From assembly GCA_965202735.1 (NCBI GenBank), contig OZ241844.1, positions 434,001 through 498,000 of the forward strand: a DNA stretch of 64,000 bases, given 5' to 3'. This document shows, one piece after another, positions 42,315 through 53,647 of this stretch. Position 1 is the stretch's first letter. The number at the start of each line of letters is the position of its first letter. The stretch is from HK1 sp965202735 (lineage in GTDB: Bacteria > Pseudomonadota > Gammaproteobacteria > HK1). The position numbers and the translations under genes were made by a program. Below the pieces are notes generated by a model that worked only from the letters and a program-made list of their open reading frames with translations, had not been told where the DNA came from and ran no database searches.

Positions 42315-43352
42315 ATGCATCCACTGAAATCGCTTCTGGCCGGCCGGGACTGGGTGCTGGCGGATGGCGCGATGGGTACCAACCTGTTCGCCCTGGGACT
42401 GTCCGGCGGTGCATCCGGCGAGCGGTGGAACCTGGACGAGCCGGCCAGGGTCGCGTCCGTCCACCGGGACATGGTCGCGGCCGGCGCCGACATCATCCTC
42501 ACCAATACCTTCGGTGCGAACCGCTATCGGCTCGCACTGCACGGCCTCGGCGACCGCGCCGTCGAGATCAGCGAATCGGGGGCGGCGATCGCCCGCGGTG
42601 TCGCGGACACGACGGAGCGCGCCGTCGTCGTCGCCGGCTCCATGGGGCCGACCGGCGACGTTCTGGAGCCGCTCGGCGGGCGTACCCGCGCCGAAGCGCT
42701 CGACGCCTTCGCCGAGCAGGCCGAGGGGCTGCGGCGGGGCGGCGCGGACGTGGTGTGGATCGAGACCATGTACGCGGAGAACGAGCTCGAAGCGGCGGTC
42801 CGGGCGGTGGAGGAAGTCGGGCTCGGGTTCATCACCACGATGACGTTCGACACCGCCGGCCGCACGATGATGGGGATCCGGCCCCAGGACATGCCGGCGC
42901 TCGAGCCGTGCAGGGCGCACGAACCCCTCGGAATCGGCGCGAACTGCGGCGTCGGACCCGCCCAGCTCCTCGATTCGATTCTCGGGCTCCGGGCCACCGC
43001 GCGTCCGGAGACGATCGTCGTCGCGAAGAGCAACTGCGGACTCCCCGTGCTCGGCGACGACATGCAGGTCCGGTACGACGGTACACCGGAGATCATGGCC
43101 GACTACGCGTGCCTGGCCCGCGATGCCGGAGCGCGGATCATCGGCGGCTGCTGCGGAACCACGGCGGCGCACCTCGCCGCGATGCGCGACGCGCTGGAAC
43201 GGCGTCCGCGGGGCGAGGCCCCGAGTCACGCACTCGTCGAGGCGCGTCTCGGCCCGCTGAAGGTCACGCTCGAGACCGAGGAAGCCGTCGCCCGCGCGAA
43301 GGAGGATGGAGAGACGCGGGAACGCCGCCGGCCTCGACGCCGCCGCCCCTGA
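42315..43352 (+). CDS. bmt: homocysteine S-methyltransferase family (betaine-homocysteine type)
   Basis: Barrel enzyme of 345 aa that transfers a methyl group to homocysteine. It has LADGAMGTNLFALG at the N-terminus, GANCGVGP (first zinc Cys) near 205, and GGCCGTT (two zinc Cys) near 280, so the zinc site is complete. Betaine-type members make methionine and dimethylglycine. A GTG three codons upstream (42306) is an alternative start; neither has a ribosome site. The tail is Arg-rich. Confidence 0.88.
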   Translation: MHPLKSLLAGRDWVLADGAMGTNLFALGLSGGASGERWNLDEPARVASVHRDMVAAGADIILTNTFGANRYRLALHGLGDRAVEISESGAAIARGVADTTERAVVVAGSMGPTGDVLEPLGGRTRAEALDAFAEQAEGLRRGGADVVWIETMYAENELEAAVRAVEEVGLGFITTMTFDTAGRTMMGIRPQDMPALEPCRAHEPLGIGANCGVGPAQLLDSILGLRATARPETIVVAKSNCGLPVLGDDMQVRYDGTPEIMADYACLARDAGARIIGGCCGTTAAHLAAMRDALERRPRGEAPSHALVEARLGPLKVTLETEEAVARAKEDGETRERRRPRRRRP

Positions 43353-43477
43353 CGGCACGCTCCCGGGACAGCCGGCGCGGGGACGCCGCCCCCGATCGAT
43401 GCCGGACGCGGATGACGGGCTCGCTCCCGGAGCGGCACGCTGCAAGTACTTCCGGTCGCCGCGGCTTCATGCCGAAT

Positions 43478-43508
43478 CTTGAGTCAGATATGAGAATTCT
43501 GATTCAAG
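43478..43508. terminator. hairpin between convergent bmt and galU
   Basis: Arms CTTGAGTCAG (43478-43487) and CTGATTCAAG (43499-43508) pair at 9 of 10 positions around an 11-base loop, in AT-rich DNA. No T-run follows on the plus strand; it could act in either direction. Confidence 0.4.
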
Positions 43509-43527
43509 CTTATGAAATATAGACAGT

Positions 43528-44394
43528 TTATAAATCCAGTAACTTTCGCAGAATCGAACGAAGCGCGGGGTCCCTCGCCGCAAGCGCGACGTTCGCGGCC
43601 AGGAACCCTTCCTTCGAGCCGCAGTCGAACCGGGTTCCTTCGAACGGAAACGCCCCGATCGTCTCGCGCCGCAACAGGGCCGCGATCGCGTCGGTGAGCT
43701 GGATCTCGCCGCCGGAGCCGGGTGGCGTGCGCTCGAGCGCGTCGAAGATCCCCGGCGGCATCACGTAGCGCCCCACCACCCCCAGGGTCGAGGGCGCGCG
43801 GTCCGGCGCCGGCTTCTCCACGATGGCCTCGATCGGCCCTCCCGGCGCATCCGGCGTCGCCAGGCGGACGATGCCGTACCGTGCGGTCTCTGCGCGCGGC
43901 ACCGGCTGCACCGCCACCAGGCCGCCCCCGTCGGCCTCGAAGCGCCGCACCATCTGCTCGGTACACCCGGGGCCGTCGCAGTGGATGAGATCGTCGGGAA
44001 GCAGGATGGCGAACGGCTCGTCGCCGATCGCCGGCCGCGCGCACAGCACCGCGTGACCGAGGCCGAGGGGCGCCGCCTGCCGGATGTACATGCACGTCAC
44101 GCGTTCGGGGAGCACCGCGCGCACGCGCGCGAGCAGCCCGGTCCTGCCGCTCGCCTCGAGCGTCGCCTCCAGCTCCGCCGAACGGTCGAAGTGATCCTCG
44201 ATCGCCTTCTTCGTGGCCCCGGTGACGAACACGAGGTGGTCGATGCCGGCCGCCACCGCCTCCTCCACCGCGTACTGGACGAGGGGCTTGTCGAGGACGG
44301 GGAGCATCTCCTTCGCGAGCGCCTTGGTCGCCGGCAGGAACCGGGTGCCCAGCCCCGCCACCGGGAAGACCGCCTTGCGGACTCGATTCGTCAC
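43528..44394 (-). CDS. galU: UTP-glucose-1-phosphate uridylyltransferase
   Basis: Nucleotidyltransferase of 288 aa making UDP-glucose. The signature GLGTRFLPATKALAKEMLPV lies near the N-terminus, and VEKPAPDRAPS and RFDCGSKEGFLAANVA near the end are typical. GTG 44394 follows GGGAGGGAAG. Last of a four-gene nucleotide-sugar run on this strand; its product feeds Ugd. Confidence 0.95.
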   Translation of the reverse strand: MTNRVRKAVFPVAGLGTRFLPATKALAKEMLPVLDKPLVQYAVEEAVAAGIDHLVFVTGATKKAIEDHFDRSAELEATLEASGRTGLLARVRAVLPERVTCMYIRQAAPLGLGHAVLCARPAIGDEPFAILLPDDLIHCDGPGCTEQMVRRFEADGGGLVAVQPVPRAETARYGIVRLATPDAPGGPIEAIVEKPAPDRAPSTLGVVGRYVMPPGIFDALERTPPGSGGEIQLTDAIAALLRRETIGAFPFEGTRFDCGSKEGFLAANVALAARDPALRSILRKLLDL

Positions 44395-44579
44395 CTTCCC
44401 TCCCCGCCGGTCGAAAATCAGGCGCTCCACGAGGGGCGGCATTCGACGCCCGCGGGCCGCGCGGCCGCGACGGGCCGCGTTCGAAGCACCGCGAGCCGCG
44501 CCCGCCGCATCACCACCCGCCGCGGTCGGCCGCGACCCGCGAGCGCTCCCCCGCGGGCTCCGCCCGTCGCGTCGCCGCC

Positions 44580-45887
44580 TCACCGCCTTCCCACGCAGGT
44601 GTACTCGAACCCCAGCGAACGCATCGGACCCGGCTCGTAGACGTTGCGCAGGTCGATGAACACGTTGCCCCGCATCCGCCCCCTCACCCGCTCCATGTCG
44701 AGGCCCCGGTACGCATTCCACTCCGTGAGGAGCACCAGGGCATCGGCGCCTTCGAGCGTCTCGTAGATATCTTCGACGTACTCGACCGAGCCGGGCAAGT
44801 GCGCGCGCGCCTCGTCGATGCCGTGCGGGTCCGTCGCCCGGACCCGCGCGCCGTTCTCGATGAGGGGCGGAAGGATCGCGAGCGCGGGGGATTCGCGCAC
44901 GTCGTCGGTTTCCGGCTTGTACGTCAGTCCCAGCACCGCGATCACCCTGCCCGCCTCGCTTCCGCCGAGCGCGCCGCGAATCTTGGCGATCATGCGGCGG
45001 CGCTGCGCCGCGTTGACCTCGACGACGGCCTCGATGATCCGGCTCGGGGTTCCGTGCTCCTGCGCGGTCCGCACCAGGGCGAGCGTGTCCTTGGGGAAGC
45101 AGGACCCCCCGTATCCGGGCCCCGGGTGCAGGAACTTGCGGCCGATCCGCCCGTCGAGCCCGATGCCGCGGGCGACGGCGTGCGCGTCGGCCCCGACCGC
45201 CTCGCACAGGGCCGCCATCTCGTTGATGAAGCTGATCTTCGTCGCGAGGAAGGCGTTGGCGGCGTACTTGACGAGCTCCGCGGTCTCCAGGCTCGTGACC
45301 ACGACCGGGACCTCCACGAGGTTCAGCGGCCGATACAGCGCCCGCAGCATCTCCTCGGCCCGGACGCTCTCGACGCCGATGACGACGCGGTCGGGACGCA
45401 TGAAGTCGCCGATCGCCGCGCCCTCGCGGAGGAATTCCGGATTCGACGCGACGTCGAAGTCCGCGCCGGGGTTGGCCTCCGCGATGATCCGCCTGACCCG
45501 CCGCGCGGTGCCGACGGGGACCGTGGACTTGTCCACGACGACGCTGTAGCCGCGCAGCAGCGGAGCGATCCGTCGCACCGCGTCGTACACGAAGGTCAGG
45601 TCGGCGTGCCCGTCGCCGCGGCGCGACGGTGTTCCCACCGCGATGAAGATCAGCCCGGCGTCGCCGACCGCGTCGCTGAACTCGGTGGTGAACCGCAGCC
45701 GTCCCTCGGCGACGTTGCGCCCGACCAGCGCCTCCAGGCCCGGCTCGTAGATCGGCATCCGGCCGCGGTCGAGCCGGTCGATCTTCGCCGCGTCGACGTC
45801 GACGCAGGTCACGGAGGCGCCGAACTCGGAGAAGCACGCCGCCGACACGAGGCCGACGTACCCGGCTCCAATCATCGCCACGTTCAT
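44580..45887 (-). CDS. ugd: UDP-glucose 6-dehydrogenase
   Basis: Oxidoreductase of 435 aa that turns UDP-glucose into UDP-glucuronate with two NAD+. Rossmann start MNVAMIGAGYVGLVSAACF, catalytic Cys in GPGYGGSCFPKDT (about residue 262), and the second nucleotide domain after it. Together with galU and the epimerase it gives UDP-glucuronate and UDP-galacturonate for surface polysaccharide. Confidence 0.95.
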   Translation of the reverse strand: MNVAMIGAGYVGLVSAACFSEFGASVTCVDVDAAKIDRLDRGRMPIYEPGLEALVGRNVAEGRLRFTTEFSDAVGDAGLIFIAVGTPSRRGDGHADLTFVYDAVRRIAPLLRGYSVVVDKSTVPVGTARRVRRIIAEANPGADFDVASNPEFLREGAAIGDFMRPDRVVIGVESVRAEEMLRALYRPLNLVEVPVVVTSLETAELVKYAANAFLATKISFINEMAALCEAVGADAHAVARGIGLDGRIGRKFLHPGPGYGGSCFPKDTLALVRTAQEHGTPSRIIEAVVEVNAAQRRRMIAKIRGALGGSEAGRVIAVLGLTYKPETDDVRESPALAILPPLIENGARVRATDPHGIDEARAHLPGSVEYVEDIYETLEGADALVLLTEWNAYRGLDMERVRGRMRGNVFIDLRNVYEPGPMRSLGFEYTCVGRR

Positions 45888-45901
45888 CGTGTCTTCCCCG
45901 C

Positions 45902-47188
<1,287 letters not shown>

Positions 47189-47190
47189 CC

Positions 47191-48198
47191 TCAGGCTCCG
47201 TAGTACGCCCTGTACCAGTCGACGAACCGCCGGACCCCGACCTCGACCGGGGTGCTCGGCCGGTAGCCGAGCTCCTTCTCCAGATCGTCGACATCCGCCT
47301 GCGTGTCGGGCACGTCGCCGGGCTGAAGGGGCAGGAAGTTCCTCTTCGCCTCGCGTCCCAGGCACGCCTCGAGCACCTCGATGCAGCGTTCGAGCCGTAC
47401 CCGCCGACCGTTGCCGATGTTGTAGACCCGGTGCGGCGCGGCGCTGGTGGCCGGATCGGGCGACTCGGCGCGCCAGTGCTCGTTCGCGGACGCGGGCCGG
47501 TCGAGGACGCGGACCACGCCTTCGACGATGTCGTCGACATAGGTGAAGTCCCGGCGGTGGCGTCCGTGGTCGAACACGTCGATCGGCCGGCCCTCCAGGA
47601 TGTTGCGGGTGAACGCGAACAGCGCCATGTCGGGACGGCCCCAGGGTCCGTAGACGGTGAAGAACCGGAGCCCGGTGGCGGGAAGCCCGTAGAGGTGGCT
47701 GTAGCTGTGCGCCATCAGCTCGTTCGCCCTCTTGGTGGCGGCGTAGAGCGACAGCGGATGGTCGGCGCCGTGCCGCGCCGAGAACGGCAGGGTCCGGTTG
47801 GCGCCGTAGACCGAGCTGGAAGACGCATAGACCAGATGACCGGTGCGGTGGTGGCGGCATCCCTCCAGGACGTTGAGGAAGCCCACGAGATTGGCGTTGA
47901 CGTAGGCGTGGGGGTTTTCCAGCGAGTATCGGACTCCGGCCTGCGCGGCCAGGTTCACCACCGCATCGGGGCGCTCCCGCCCGAAGACCTCCTCGACCGC
48001 CGCCCGGTCCGAAATGTCGGCGCGCACGTCGCGAAACCCCGCGAACGCCTTCACCCGATCGAGCCGGGCCCGCTTGAGGGCAACGTCGTAGTACGGGTCG
48101 AGATTGTCGACGCCAGCGACCTCGTCGCCCCGTTCGAGCAGCCTGAGCGCGAGCGCGGCGCCGATGAATCCGGCGGCGCCGGTGACGAGGACCTTCAT
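47191..48198 (-). CDS. UDP-glucuronate 4-epimerase-like SDR enzyme
   Basis: Extended short-chain dehydrogenase of 335 aa. NAD-binding VLVTGAAGFIGAALALRL, the catalytic YAATKRANE (Tyr-x3-Lys), and YGPWGRPDMALFAFT are the form of UDP-glucuronate epimerases (GAE/CapI). It interconverts UDP-glucuronate and UDP-galacturonate, or the N-acetylated uronates made by the neighbouring dehydrogenase. First gene of the operon; the next starts two bases after its stop. Confidence 0.9.
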   Translation of the reverse strand: MKVLVTGAAGFIGAALALRLLERGDEVAGVDNLDPYYDVALKRARLDRVKAFAGFRDVRADISDRAAVEEVFGRERPDAVVNLAAQAGVRYSLENPHAYVNANLVGFLNVLEGCRHHRTGHLVYASSSSVYGANRTLPFSARHGADHPLSLYAATKRANELMAHSYSHLYGLPATGLRFFTVYGPWGRPDMALFAFTRNILEGRPIDVFDHGRHRRDFTYVDDIVEGVVRVLDRPASANEHWRAESPDPATSAAPHRVYNIGNGRRVRLERCIEVLEACLGREAKRNFLPLQPGDVPDTQADVDDLEKELGYRPSTPVEVGVRRFVDWYRAYYGA

Positions 48199-48314
48199 GG
48201 GGCGGGCCGCGTCCGGACCGGGGTCCCGCGTGCGGTGTGGTCGGCGGTGCGCATGGCTCCCCATCCGGTGTCCCGGACCCGTCTCCGGGTCTGCCGCTCG
48301 TCGCGGGCGGATGT

Positions 48315-49556
48315 CTACACGACTTCCGGCGGCCGCCGCAACCGCAGCACCGGGGCGCGGCATGCGTCCTCGACGAGACGCGCACCGAGCCGTGCCGCGG
48401 CGGCGAGATCCCCGGCCCGTACCTTGTCGCGGGTATCGGCCGGGGTCAGCACGTAGCGCAGGTTGGAGCCGGGCTCGTCGAAGCCGGCCACCAGCCGCGC
48501 GGCCGGCACGCCGGCGCGGGCGAAGCTGTAGTGGTCGGAGTTCGCCACGAGCGGCCGATGCACGCCGAGCGCGGCGCCGTGCGCTGCCGCGCGCTCCAGC
48601 AGCCAGGCTTCGAGCATGGGAAATTCGCTGGTCAGGGCCGTCAGGTTCGGGCTGCCGGCGACGGAGTCGAGGTTGAGGTTGAGCCGGATCGCCGCGCGCT
48701 CTTCGCCGGCGAGCCCGTCCACGTAGTCCGCGGACCCGGTGAGCCCCCATTCCTCGACGGTGAACAGGCCGACCCGAAGTCCGCACTCGAAGCCCGCGAT
48801 TCGCGGGGCGAGCTCGGCGAGGATCGCCAGCACGACGGCGAGCCCGGTCGCGTTGTCCATGGCGCTCTCGGCCAGGTGGTGGCCGTCGATGTGGGCCGAC
48901 AGCACGACCCGCTCACGTCCCTTCCCGGGGAGGTCCAGAATGAGGTTGTCGGCGCGGCGCGGCGTCCGATCGACGGCGATGCGCAGCCGCACGCGCGGCG
49001 GGCGGCCTCCGGTCAGCGTGGCCGCGGTCGCGGCGCTGATGCCCGCAGCGGGGATGCCGCGCTCCCGCGCCGCTCCCGAAGAGCCGGTGACCGGATGGCC
49101 GGGGCCCGGGAGGTGGCCGGCGATCAGGAACCCCGCGGCGCCGCGATCGACCGCCCAGCCGTACTTGCGCCGGCGGTGCACGGTGTCGGCGGCGAACATG
49201 TACTCGTGGCGCACGAGCACGATGTTGCCGGCGATGGCGCCGCCGGCGGCGTCGAAGTCGGCTTCGGTGCCGCGTCCGATGTCGACGAGGTCCGCCTCCA
49301 GCCCTTCGGCCGGCGTGGGAGGGGACTGCACCAGCGAGATGCATTCGTGCACGCCCCCCGGACCGTCGACCCGCTCGAGAGCCGACTCGCGGCGCGACCA
49401 TCCGGCAAAGTCCACCGGCGACCGCAGCGGTGTTGCGCCCGAGAGCCGTTCGAGCCTCTCCTCCAGCCAGGCGCAGGCGGCCGCCTCGCTGTCGCTGCCG
49501 GCGAACCGGCCGCCGAAGTCGCAGATCGCGTTGAAGTCGCGCATCAGGGAGCGCAC
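48315..49556 (-). CDS. M28-family metallopeptidase with PA-type insert
   Basis: Zinc peptidase-like protein of 413 aa. Metal-site words are AHIDGHHLAESAMDNATG (His and Asp), TVEEWGLTGS (Glu-Glu) and, further on, NLDSVAGSPN and NSDHYSF. A PA-like insert (NIVLVRHEY, GAAGFLIAGH) lies ahead of it. GTG 49556 is chosen for its GGGGGA ribosome site; the frame stays open to 49709, but the added 51 residues are mostly Arg-rich and look non-coding near the far end. No secretion signal is obvious. Confidence 0.82.
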   Translation of the reverse strand: MRSLMRDFNAICDFGGRFAGSDSEAAACAWLEERLERLSGATPLRSPVDFAGWSRRESALERVDGPGGVHECISLVQSPPTPAEGLEADLVDIGRGTEADFDAAGGAIAGNIVLVRHEYMFAADTVHRRRKYGWAVDRGAAGFLIAGHLPGPGHPVTGSSGAARERGIPAAGISAATAATLTGGRPPRVRLRIAVDRTPRRADNLILDLPGKGRERVVLSAHIDGHHLAESAMDNATGLAVVLAILAELAPRIAGFECGLRVGLFTVEEWGLTGSADYVDGLAGEERAAIRLNLNLDSVAGSPNLTALTSEFPMLEAWLLERAAAHGAALGVHRPLVANSDHYSFARAGVPAARLVAGFDEPGSNLRYVLTPADTRDKVRAGDLAAAARLGARLVEDACRAPVLRLRRPPEVV

Positions 49557-50076
49557 GTCATCCCCCGGATCGATGTCGTGAACGAGCCGGCGAGGATCCG
49601 CCAGCGGTACGACCGGCCGCTGCTTCGGCCGGCGCGATATCCCCCCGCACCATCCCCGGGCTCCCCGGCTCCGGCAGCGCGAACGCCGCCTCCCTCGAGG
49701 CTGCCGCATCGGCCCCGTGCGGCACGCGCCGAGCCGGACCCTCGTGCTCCGCGACCACCTGCGCGGTGGTCAGGGGATTGCGGCAGCAATTCCCGCCAGG
49801 CGGGAACAGACCCCTGAAATCCCCTCGATTCGATACCCGGAAGGTCGAAATCACACCAGAATCCACCACGATCCGGCCTCTTCCGGGCGCTGGCGGGAAC
49901 TGCTGGGATTGCGGCTCTTCGGGTGAGTCCGCTTCCATTATATGCAACGATAGGCGGTACAGGTCTGGCGCGAACGCGCGCGGGCCTCGACGACACCGCA
50001 GGAGAGAGCCCGGCCGACGGGGCGGCGGTCGCCGCCCGCACCGGAGCCCGGGCGTCCATGAACAGGGGGGCAGACC
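49557..50076. other. 520-bp divergent region with MITE copy C
   Basis: Between the peptidase gene and the importer operon. Holds MITE copy C and its target duplication. The bases next to the peptidase start could encode an N-terminal extension. The importer promoter should be here, but I see no clear one. Confidence 0.55.
49784..49905 (-). mobile_element. MITE copy C (122 bp), inverted
   Basis: Starts CAGCAATTCCCGCCAG and ends CTGGCGGGAACTGCTG, with the interior reversed relative to copies A, B and D. Flanked by the perfect 9-bp duplication GGATTGCGG (49775-49783 and 49906-49914). Confidence 0.92.
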
Positions 50077-51591
50077 ATGTCCGGAAAGTGTTCGCTGTTG
50101 ACCGCCGCCGCATTCGCGCTCTCGCTCTGTACCGGCCCGGCCGTGGCCCAGGTGCAGGGCGGGGTGCTCAAGTTCGCGACCCCGAGCGTCAAGCCGGGGC
50201 TCGATCCGGCCCGTACCTCCACCGGCGACGGCTACATGCTGACCGCCATGATCTTCAGCAATCTGACCCGCGTCAGCCACGAGCTCAAGGCCGAGCCGCA
50301 GCTCGCCCATCGCTGGGAGGCCAACGAGGACAGCTCCGAGTGGACCTTCCACCTCGTCGAGAACGCCAGGTTCACCAACGGCCGTGCGGTCACCGCGCAC
50401 GACGTGAAGTTCTCGTTCGAGCGCATCCTCGACCCCGAGACCGCATCCCGCGGGCGCAAGGCCATGGGGCCGATCGAGACCATCACCGCCGCGGACGACC
50501 ACACCGTGGTCATCAGGCTCACCGGACCCTACGCGGACCTGCCGCTCCAGCTCGGGAACACCTTCGCCCGGGTCATCGCCCGGGAGAACCTGGAGGAGAT
50601 CAGCCACAACCCGATCGGCTCGGGGCCGTTCATCCTCGAGGAGTACATTCCCGGCAACAAGGCGATCCTGGTCCGGAACCCGGACTACTTCGAGGAAGGG
50701 CTCCCCTACCTCGACGAGGTCCATCAGATCTACATCAAGGAGTACGCGGCGCAGGTCTCGGCCCTGACCACCGGCGAGATCGACATCATGTACTTCGCTC
50801 CGTCCGAGATCATTCCGCAGCTCGATGCCGACCCGAACATCGAGGTCCGGGTCACCCCGGCGCCTTCGTTCCAGCCGCTGGTCATGTTCGTGGAGCAGAC
50901 CCCCTTCAAGGACGCGCGCATCCGCCAGGCGGTGCGCTTCGCGCTCGACCGCGAGGCCATGCTCGAAGCCGCCACCGGAGGGCTCGGCTCGCTCGGCAAC
51001 GACACCCCCGTGGGTCCGGCCAACCCCTACTACAACAAGGCCCTGCCGCAGCGCACCCGCGACGTGGAGAAGGCGAAGGCGCTGCTGGCCGAGGCCGGCC
51101 ACCCGAACGGCCTGGAGGTCACGCTGTTCACCTCCACCGGCCGGCCGGGACTGGAGCCCGCCGCCGTCGTCGCCCAGCAGAACCTGATGGAGGCGGGCTT
51201 CAGCGTGAACATCGAGAGCGTCGAGATCGCCAGGCTGTACAAGGACATCCTGCGCAACCCCGAAGACGGCCGGATGTCGCACAACAACTGGTTCGGCCGG
51301 CCGACCATCGACGAGACCCTCACGCCGTTCTTCTACACCGGAGCCAACTGGAACTACACCAAGTACTCCAATCCGGAGGTCGACGAGCTGCTGACCAGGG
51401 CCCGGTCGCTGGTCGGCTTCGAGGAGCGCAAGCCGCTCTACGACCGCGTCCAGGAGATCCTCTACCACGAGGGTCCGACCGCGGTGCCGTACTTCAAGAA
51501 CTATGTCTCCGCGGTGCGCAGGGAGGTGAAGGGCTACAGGCTGATCCCCGTCCAGTACGTGGACCTGCGCGATACCTGGGTCGAGAGGTAG
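50077..51591 (+). CDS. ABC importer solute-binding protein, family 5 (DppA/OppA type)
   Basis: Periplasmic binding protein of 504 aa. Signal peptide MSGKCSLLTAAAFALSLCTG, cut after AVA, no lipobox. Family words: TFHLVENARFTNGRAVTAHDVKFSFE, SHNPIGSGPFILEEY, IRQAVRFALDRE, and TAVPYFKNYV near the end. It delivers di- or oligopeptides, nickel chelates or similar to the permeases encoded next. First gene of a five-gene run on this strand. Confidence 0.92.
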   Translation: MSGKCSLLTAAAFALSLCTGPAVAQVQGGVLKFATPSVKPGLDPARTSTGDGYMLTAMIFSNLTRVSHELKAEPQLAHRWEANEDSSEWTFHLVENARFTNGRAVTAHDVKFSFERILDPETASRGRKAMGPIETITAADDHTVVIRLTGPYADLPLQLGNTFARVIARENLEEISHNPIGSGPFILEEYIPGNKAILVRNPDYFEEGLPYLDEVHQIYIKEYAAQVSALTTGEIDIMYFAPSEIIPQLDADPNIEVRVTPAPSFQPLVMFVEQTPFKDARIRQAVRFALDREAMLEAATGGLGSLGNDTPVGPANPYYNKALPQRTRDVEKAKALLAEAGHPNGLEVTLFTSTGRPGLEPAAVVAQQNLMEAGFSVNIESVEIARLYKDILRNPEDGRMSHNNWFGRPTIDETLTPFFYTGANWNYTKYSNPEVDELLTRARSLVGFEERKPLYDRVQEILYHEGPTAVPYFKNYVSAVRREVKGYRLIPVQYVDLRDTWVER

Positions 51592-51805
51592 ACGGGACGG
51601 GACCGGAGCCGGAGCGGGACATCCGTTTCCGCTTCGGCCCCGGCCCGCGGGACCGGCCGTCCGCCTGAAAGGCCGCCGTCCGGATCATCCGCGGCGGGCT
51701 TCCCCGCAGCGCCGTGGCTTGCGCGAACGAGCCGGGCCGCGGGCGGGACCGCCGCACTCCCGGGAATCCATGTCCCATCGTTCCAGGGCGAATCCTCTCC
51801 GACCC

Positions 51806-52756
51806 ATGTTCCGATACCTGATCCTGCGGCTCTGGCTGCTGGCCGTCACCCTGGTCGGCGTCTCGCTGCTCATCTTCGTCATCCTCCAGATCCTGCCCGG
51901 GGACGCGGTCGACGTCCTGCTGCTGAACTGGACGTCGGACACCGGCGAGGAGTTCGAGACCCTGCGCAGGCAGCTCGGTCTCGACCGGCCCTGGTACGAG
52001 CAGTACTTCGGCTGGCTGTGGGACGCGGTGCGCGGCGACCTCGGCCGCAGCTTCTCCATGGACGCGCCGGTGGCTCCCATCGTGGTGGAACGGTTGCTGT
52101 TCTCGCTCCGCCTCGCGGTCCCGGCGCTGATCGTCGCGGTCGTGCTGAGCCTGGCGCTGGGCGTCATCGCCGCGGTCCGGCCGAATGGCTGGGTGGACTC
52201 CGCGATCACCCTGTGCACCCTCACCGGCGTGTCGGTGCCGGCCTTCGTCTCCGGCTCCCTGTTCATCCTGGTCTTCGCGGCGTGGCTCGGCTGGTTCCCT
52301 TCCACCGCTTCGCTCAGCGAAGGCGAGGGGTTCTTCCACTGGGCGTACGTGCTGGCCCTGCCGGTGTCGGTGCTCGCGATCGAGGCCCTGGCCCACATCA
52401 CCCGCATCACCCGGTCGTCGATGATCGAGGTGCTGAAGACCCCCTACGTGCGCACCGCGAAGCTCAAGGGCCTGCCGCGCCATCTCGTGCTGTTCAGGCA
52501 TGCGCTGCGCAACGCCATGCTGCCCACCGTCACCGTGATCGCCTTCAACATCGGCTGGATGCTGGGCGGGGTGGTGCTGGTCGAGCAGGTGTTCAGCTAC
52601 CCCGGTCTCGGCAGCCTGGTGCTGTTCGCCATCGAGCAGCGCGACCTGCCGCTCCTGCAGGCGAGCATGTTCATCGTCGCCGCCGCCTACTGCATCGCCA
52701 ACATGCTGGCGGACCTCGCCTACGCGCTGCTGGACCCGCGCATCCGGTACTCCTGA
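51806..52756 (+). CDS. ABC importer permease, DppB type
   Basis: Inner-membrane permease of 316 aa with an N-terminal helix (MFRYLILRLWLLAVTLVGVS) and five later ones. The EAA loop that docks the ATPase is in YVRTAKLKGLPRHLVLFRHALRNAMLPT (cut as TAKLKGLPRHLV). An upstream ATG at 51770 is possible. 214 bp follow the binding-protein gene. Confidence 0.92.
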   Translation: MFRYLILRLWLLAVTLVGVSLLIFVILQILPGDAVDVLLLNWTSDTGEEFETLRRQLGLDRPWYEQYFGWLWDAVRGDLGRSFSMDAPVAPIVVERLLFSLRLAVPALIVAVVLSLALGVIAAVRPNGWVDSAITLCTLTGVSVPAFVSGSLFILVFAAWLGWFPSTASLSEGEGFFHWAYVLALPVSVLAIEALAHITRITRSSMIEVLKTPYVRTAKLKGLPRHLVLFRHALRNAMLPTVTVIAFNIGWMLGGVVLVEQVFSYPGLGSLVLFAIEQRDLPLLQASMFIVAAAYCIANMLADLAYALLDPRIRYS

Positions 52757-52765
52757 GGCTCGGGG

Positions 52766-53647
52766 ATGGGCAGCGGCTCCACCGTCACCGCACACGACCT
52801 CCGGTCCGCGAGGACCGAGGTCAGGAAGCCGCGCCGCGTGCCCCCGAGCCTCGTCATCGGCGGCGGCATCGTCGCCTTCTTCGTGGTGCTCGCAATCATC
52901 GGCCCGTACATCACGCCCTACCCCTTCGACCAGTTCCACTTCAAGCACCGCATGGTGGGGCCGTCGGAGGAGTTCTGGCTCGGCACCGACCGCTATGGCC
53001 GCGACATCTTCTCGCGCGTCGTGGCCGGCGCCCGGCTGACGGTGTTCATGGCCGGCGCGGGCACGCTGTTCGGCGTCCTGGTCGGGGTGCCGATCGGGAT
53101 GTTCTCGGGCTACACCGGCGGCTGGGTCGACGAGGTCCTGATGCGATGCACCGACATCGCCATGTCCTTTCCCGGCCTGCTGCTGGCCATGCTGGTGGTC
53201 GCGGCCCTTGGCGCGAACGAGGTCAACGCGGTGATCTCCATCGGCATCGTGTTCGTGCCCAAGGTGGCGCGGGTGGTGCGAAGCGCGACCCTCGGACTTC
53301 GTCACGTGCAGTTCGTCGAGGCCGCGCAGGTGCGCGGCGAGAGCCGCCGGTTCATCATCTTCAGGGAGATCCTGCCCAACATCTGGCCGCCGATCATCGT
53401 CGAGACCTGCATCCGCCTGAGCTACGCGGTGCTGCTCGTGGTCTCGCTCAGCTACCTCGGCCTGGGCGCCCAGCCGCCCGCCCCGGACTGGGGCCTGATG
53501 ATCGCCAAGGAGCGCGCCTTCATGGTCACCGCGCCGTGGGTGGTGTTCGCCCCCGCCGCCGCCATCGTCGCCCTGATCATCTCCGTCAACCTGCTGGGCG
53601 ACGGCATGCGCGAGTGGCTGGCGGCGCGGAAGACCTCGGATGAGTGA
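52766..53647 (+). CDS. ABC importer permease, DppC type
   Basis: Second permease, 293 aa. LGTDRYGRDIFSRVVAGARLT and the EAA-loop sequence FVEAAQVRGESRRFIIFREI (cut: EAAQVRGESRRFI) are the DppC form. It starts nine bases after dppB and overlaps the ATPase gene by eight bases. Confidence 0.93.
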   Translation: MGSGSTVTAHDLRSARTEVRKPRRVPPSLVIGGGIVAFFVVLAIIGPYITPYPFDQFHFKHRMVGPSEEFWLGTDRYGRDIFSRVVAGARLTVFMAGAGTLFGVLVGVPIGMFSGYTGGWVDEVLMRCTDIAMSFPGLLLAMLVVAALGANEVNAVISIGIVFVPKVARVVRSATLGLRHVQFVEAAQVRGESRRFIIFREILPNIWPPIIVETCIRLSYAVLLVVSLSYLGLGAQPPAPDWGLMIAKERAFMVTAPWVVFAPAAAIVALIISVNLLGDGMREWLAARKTSDE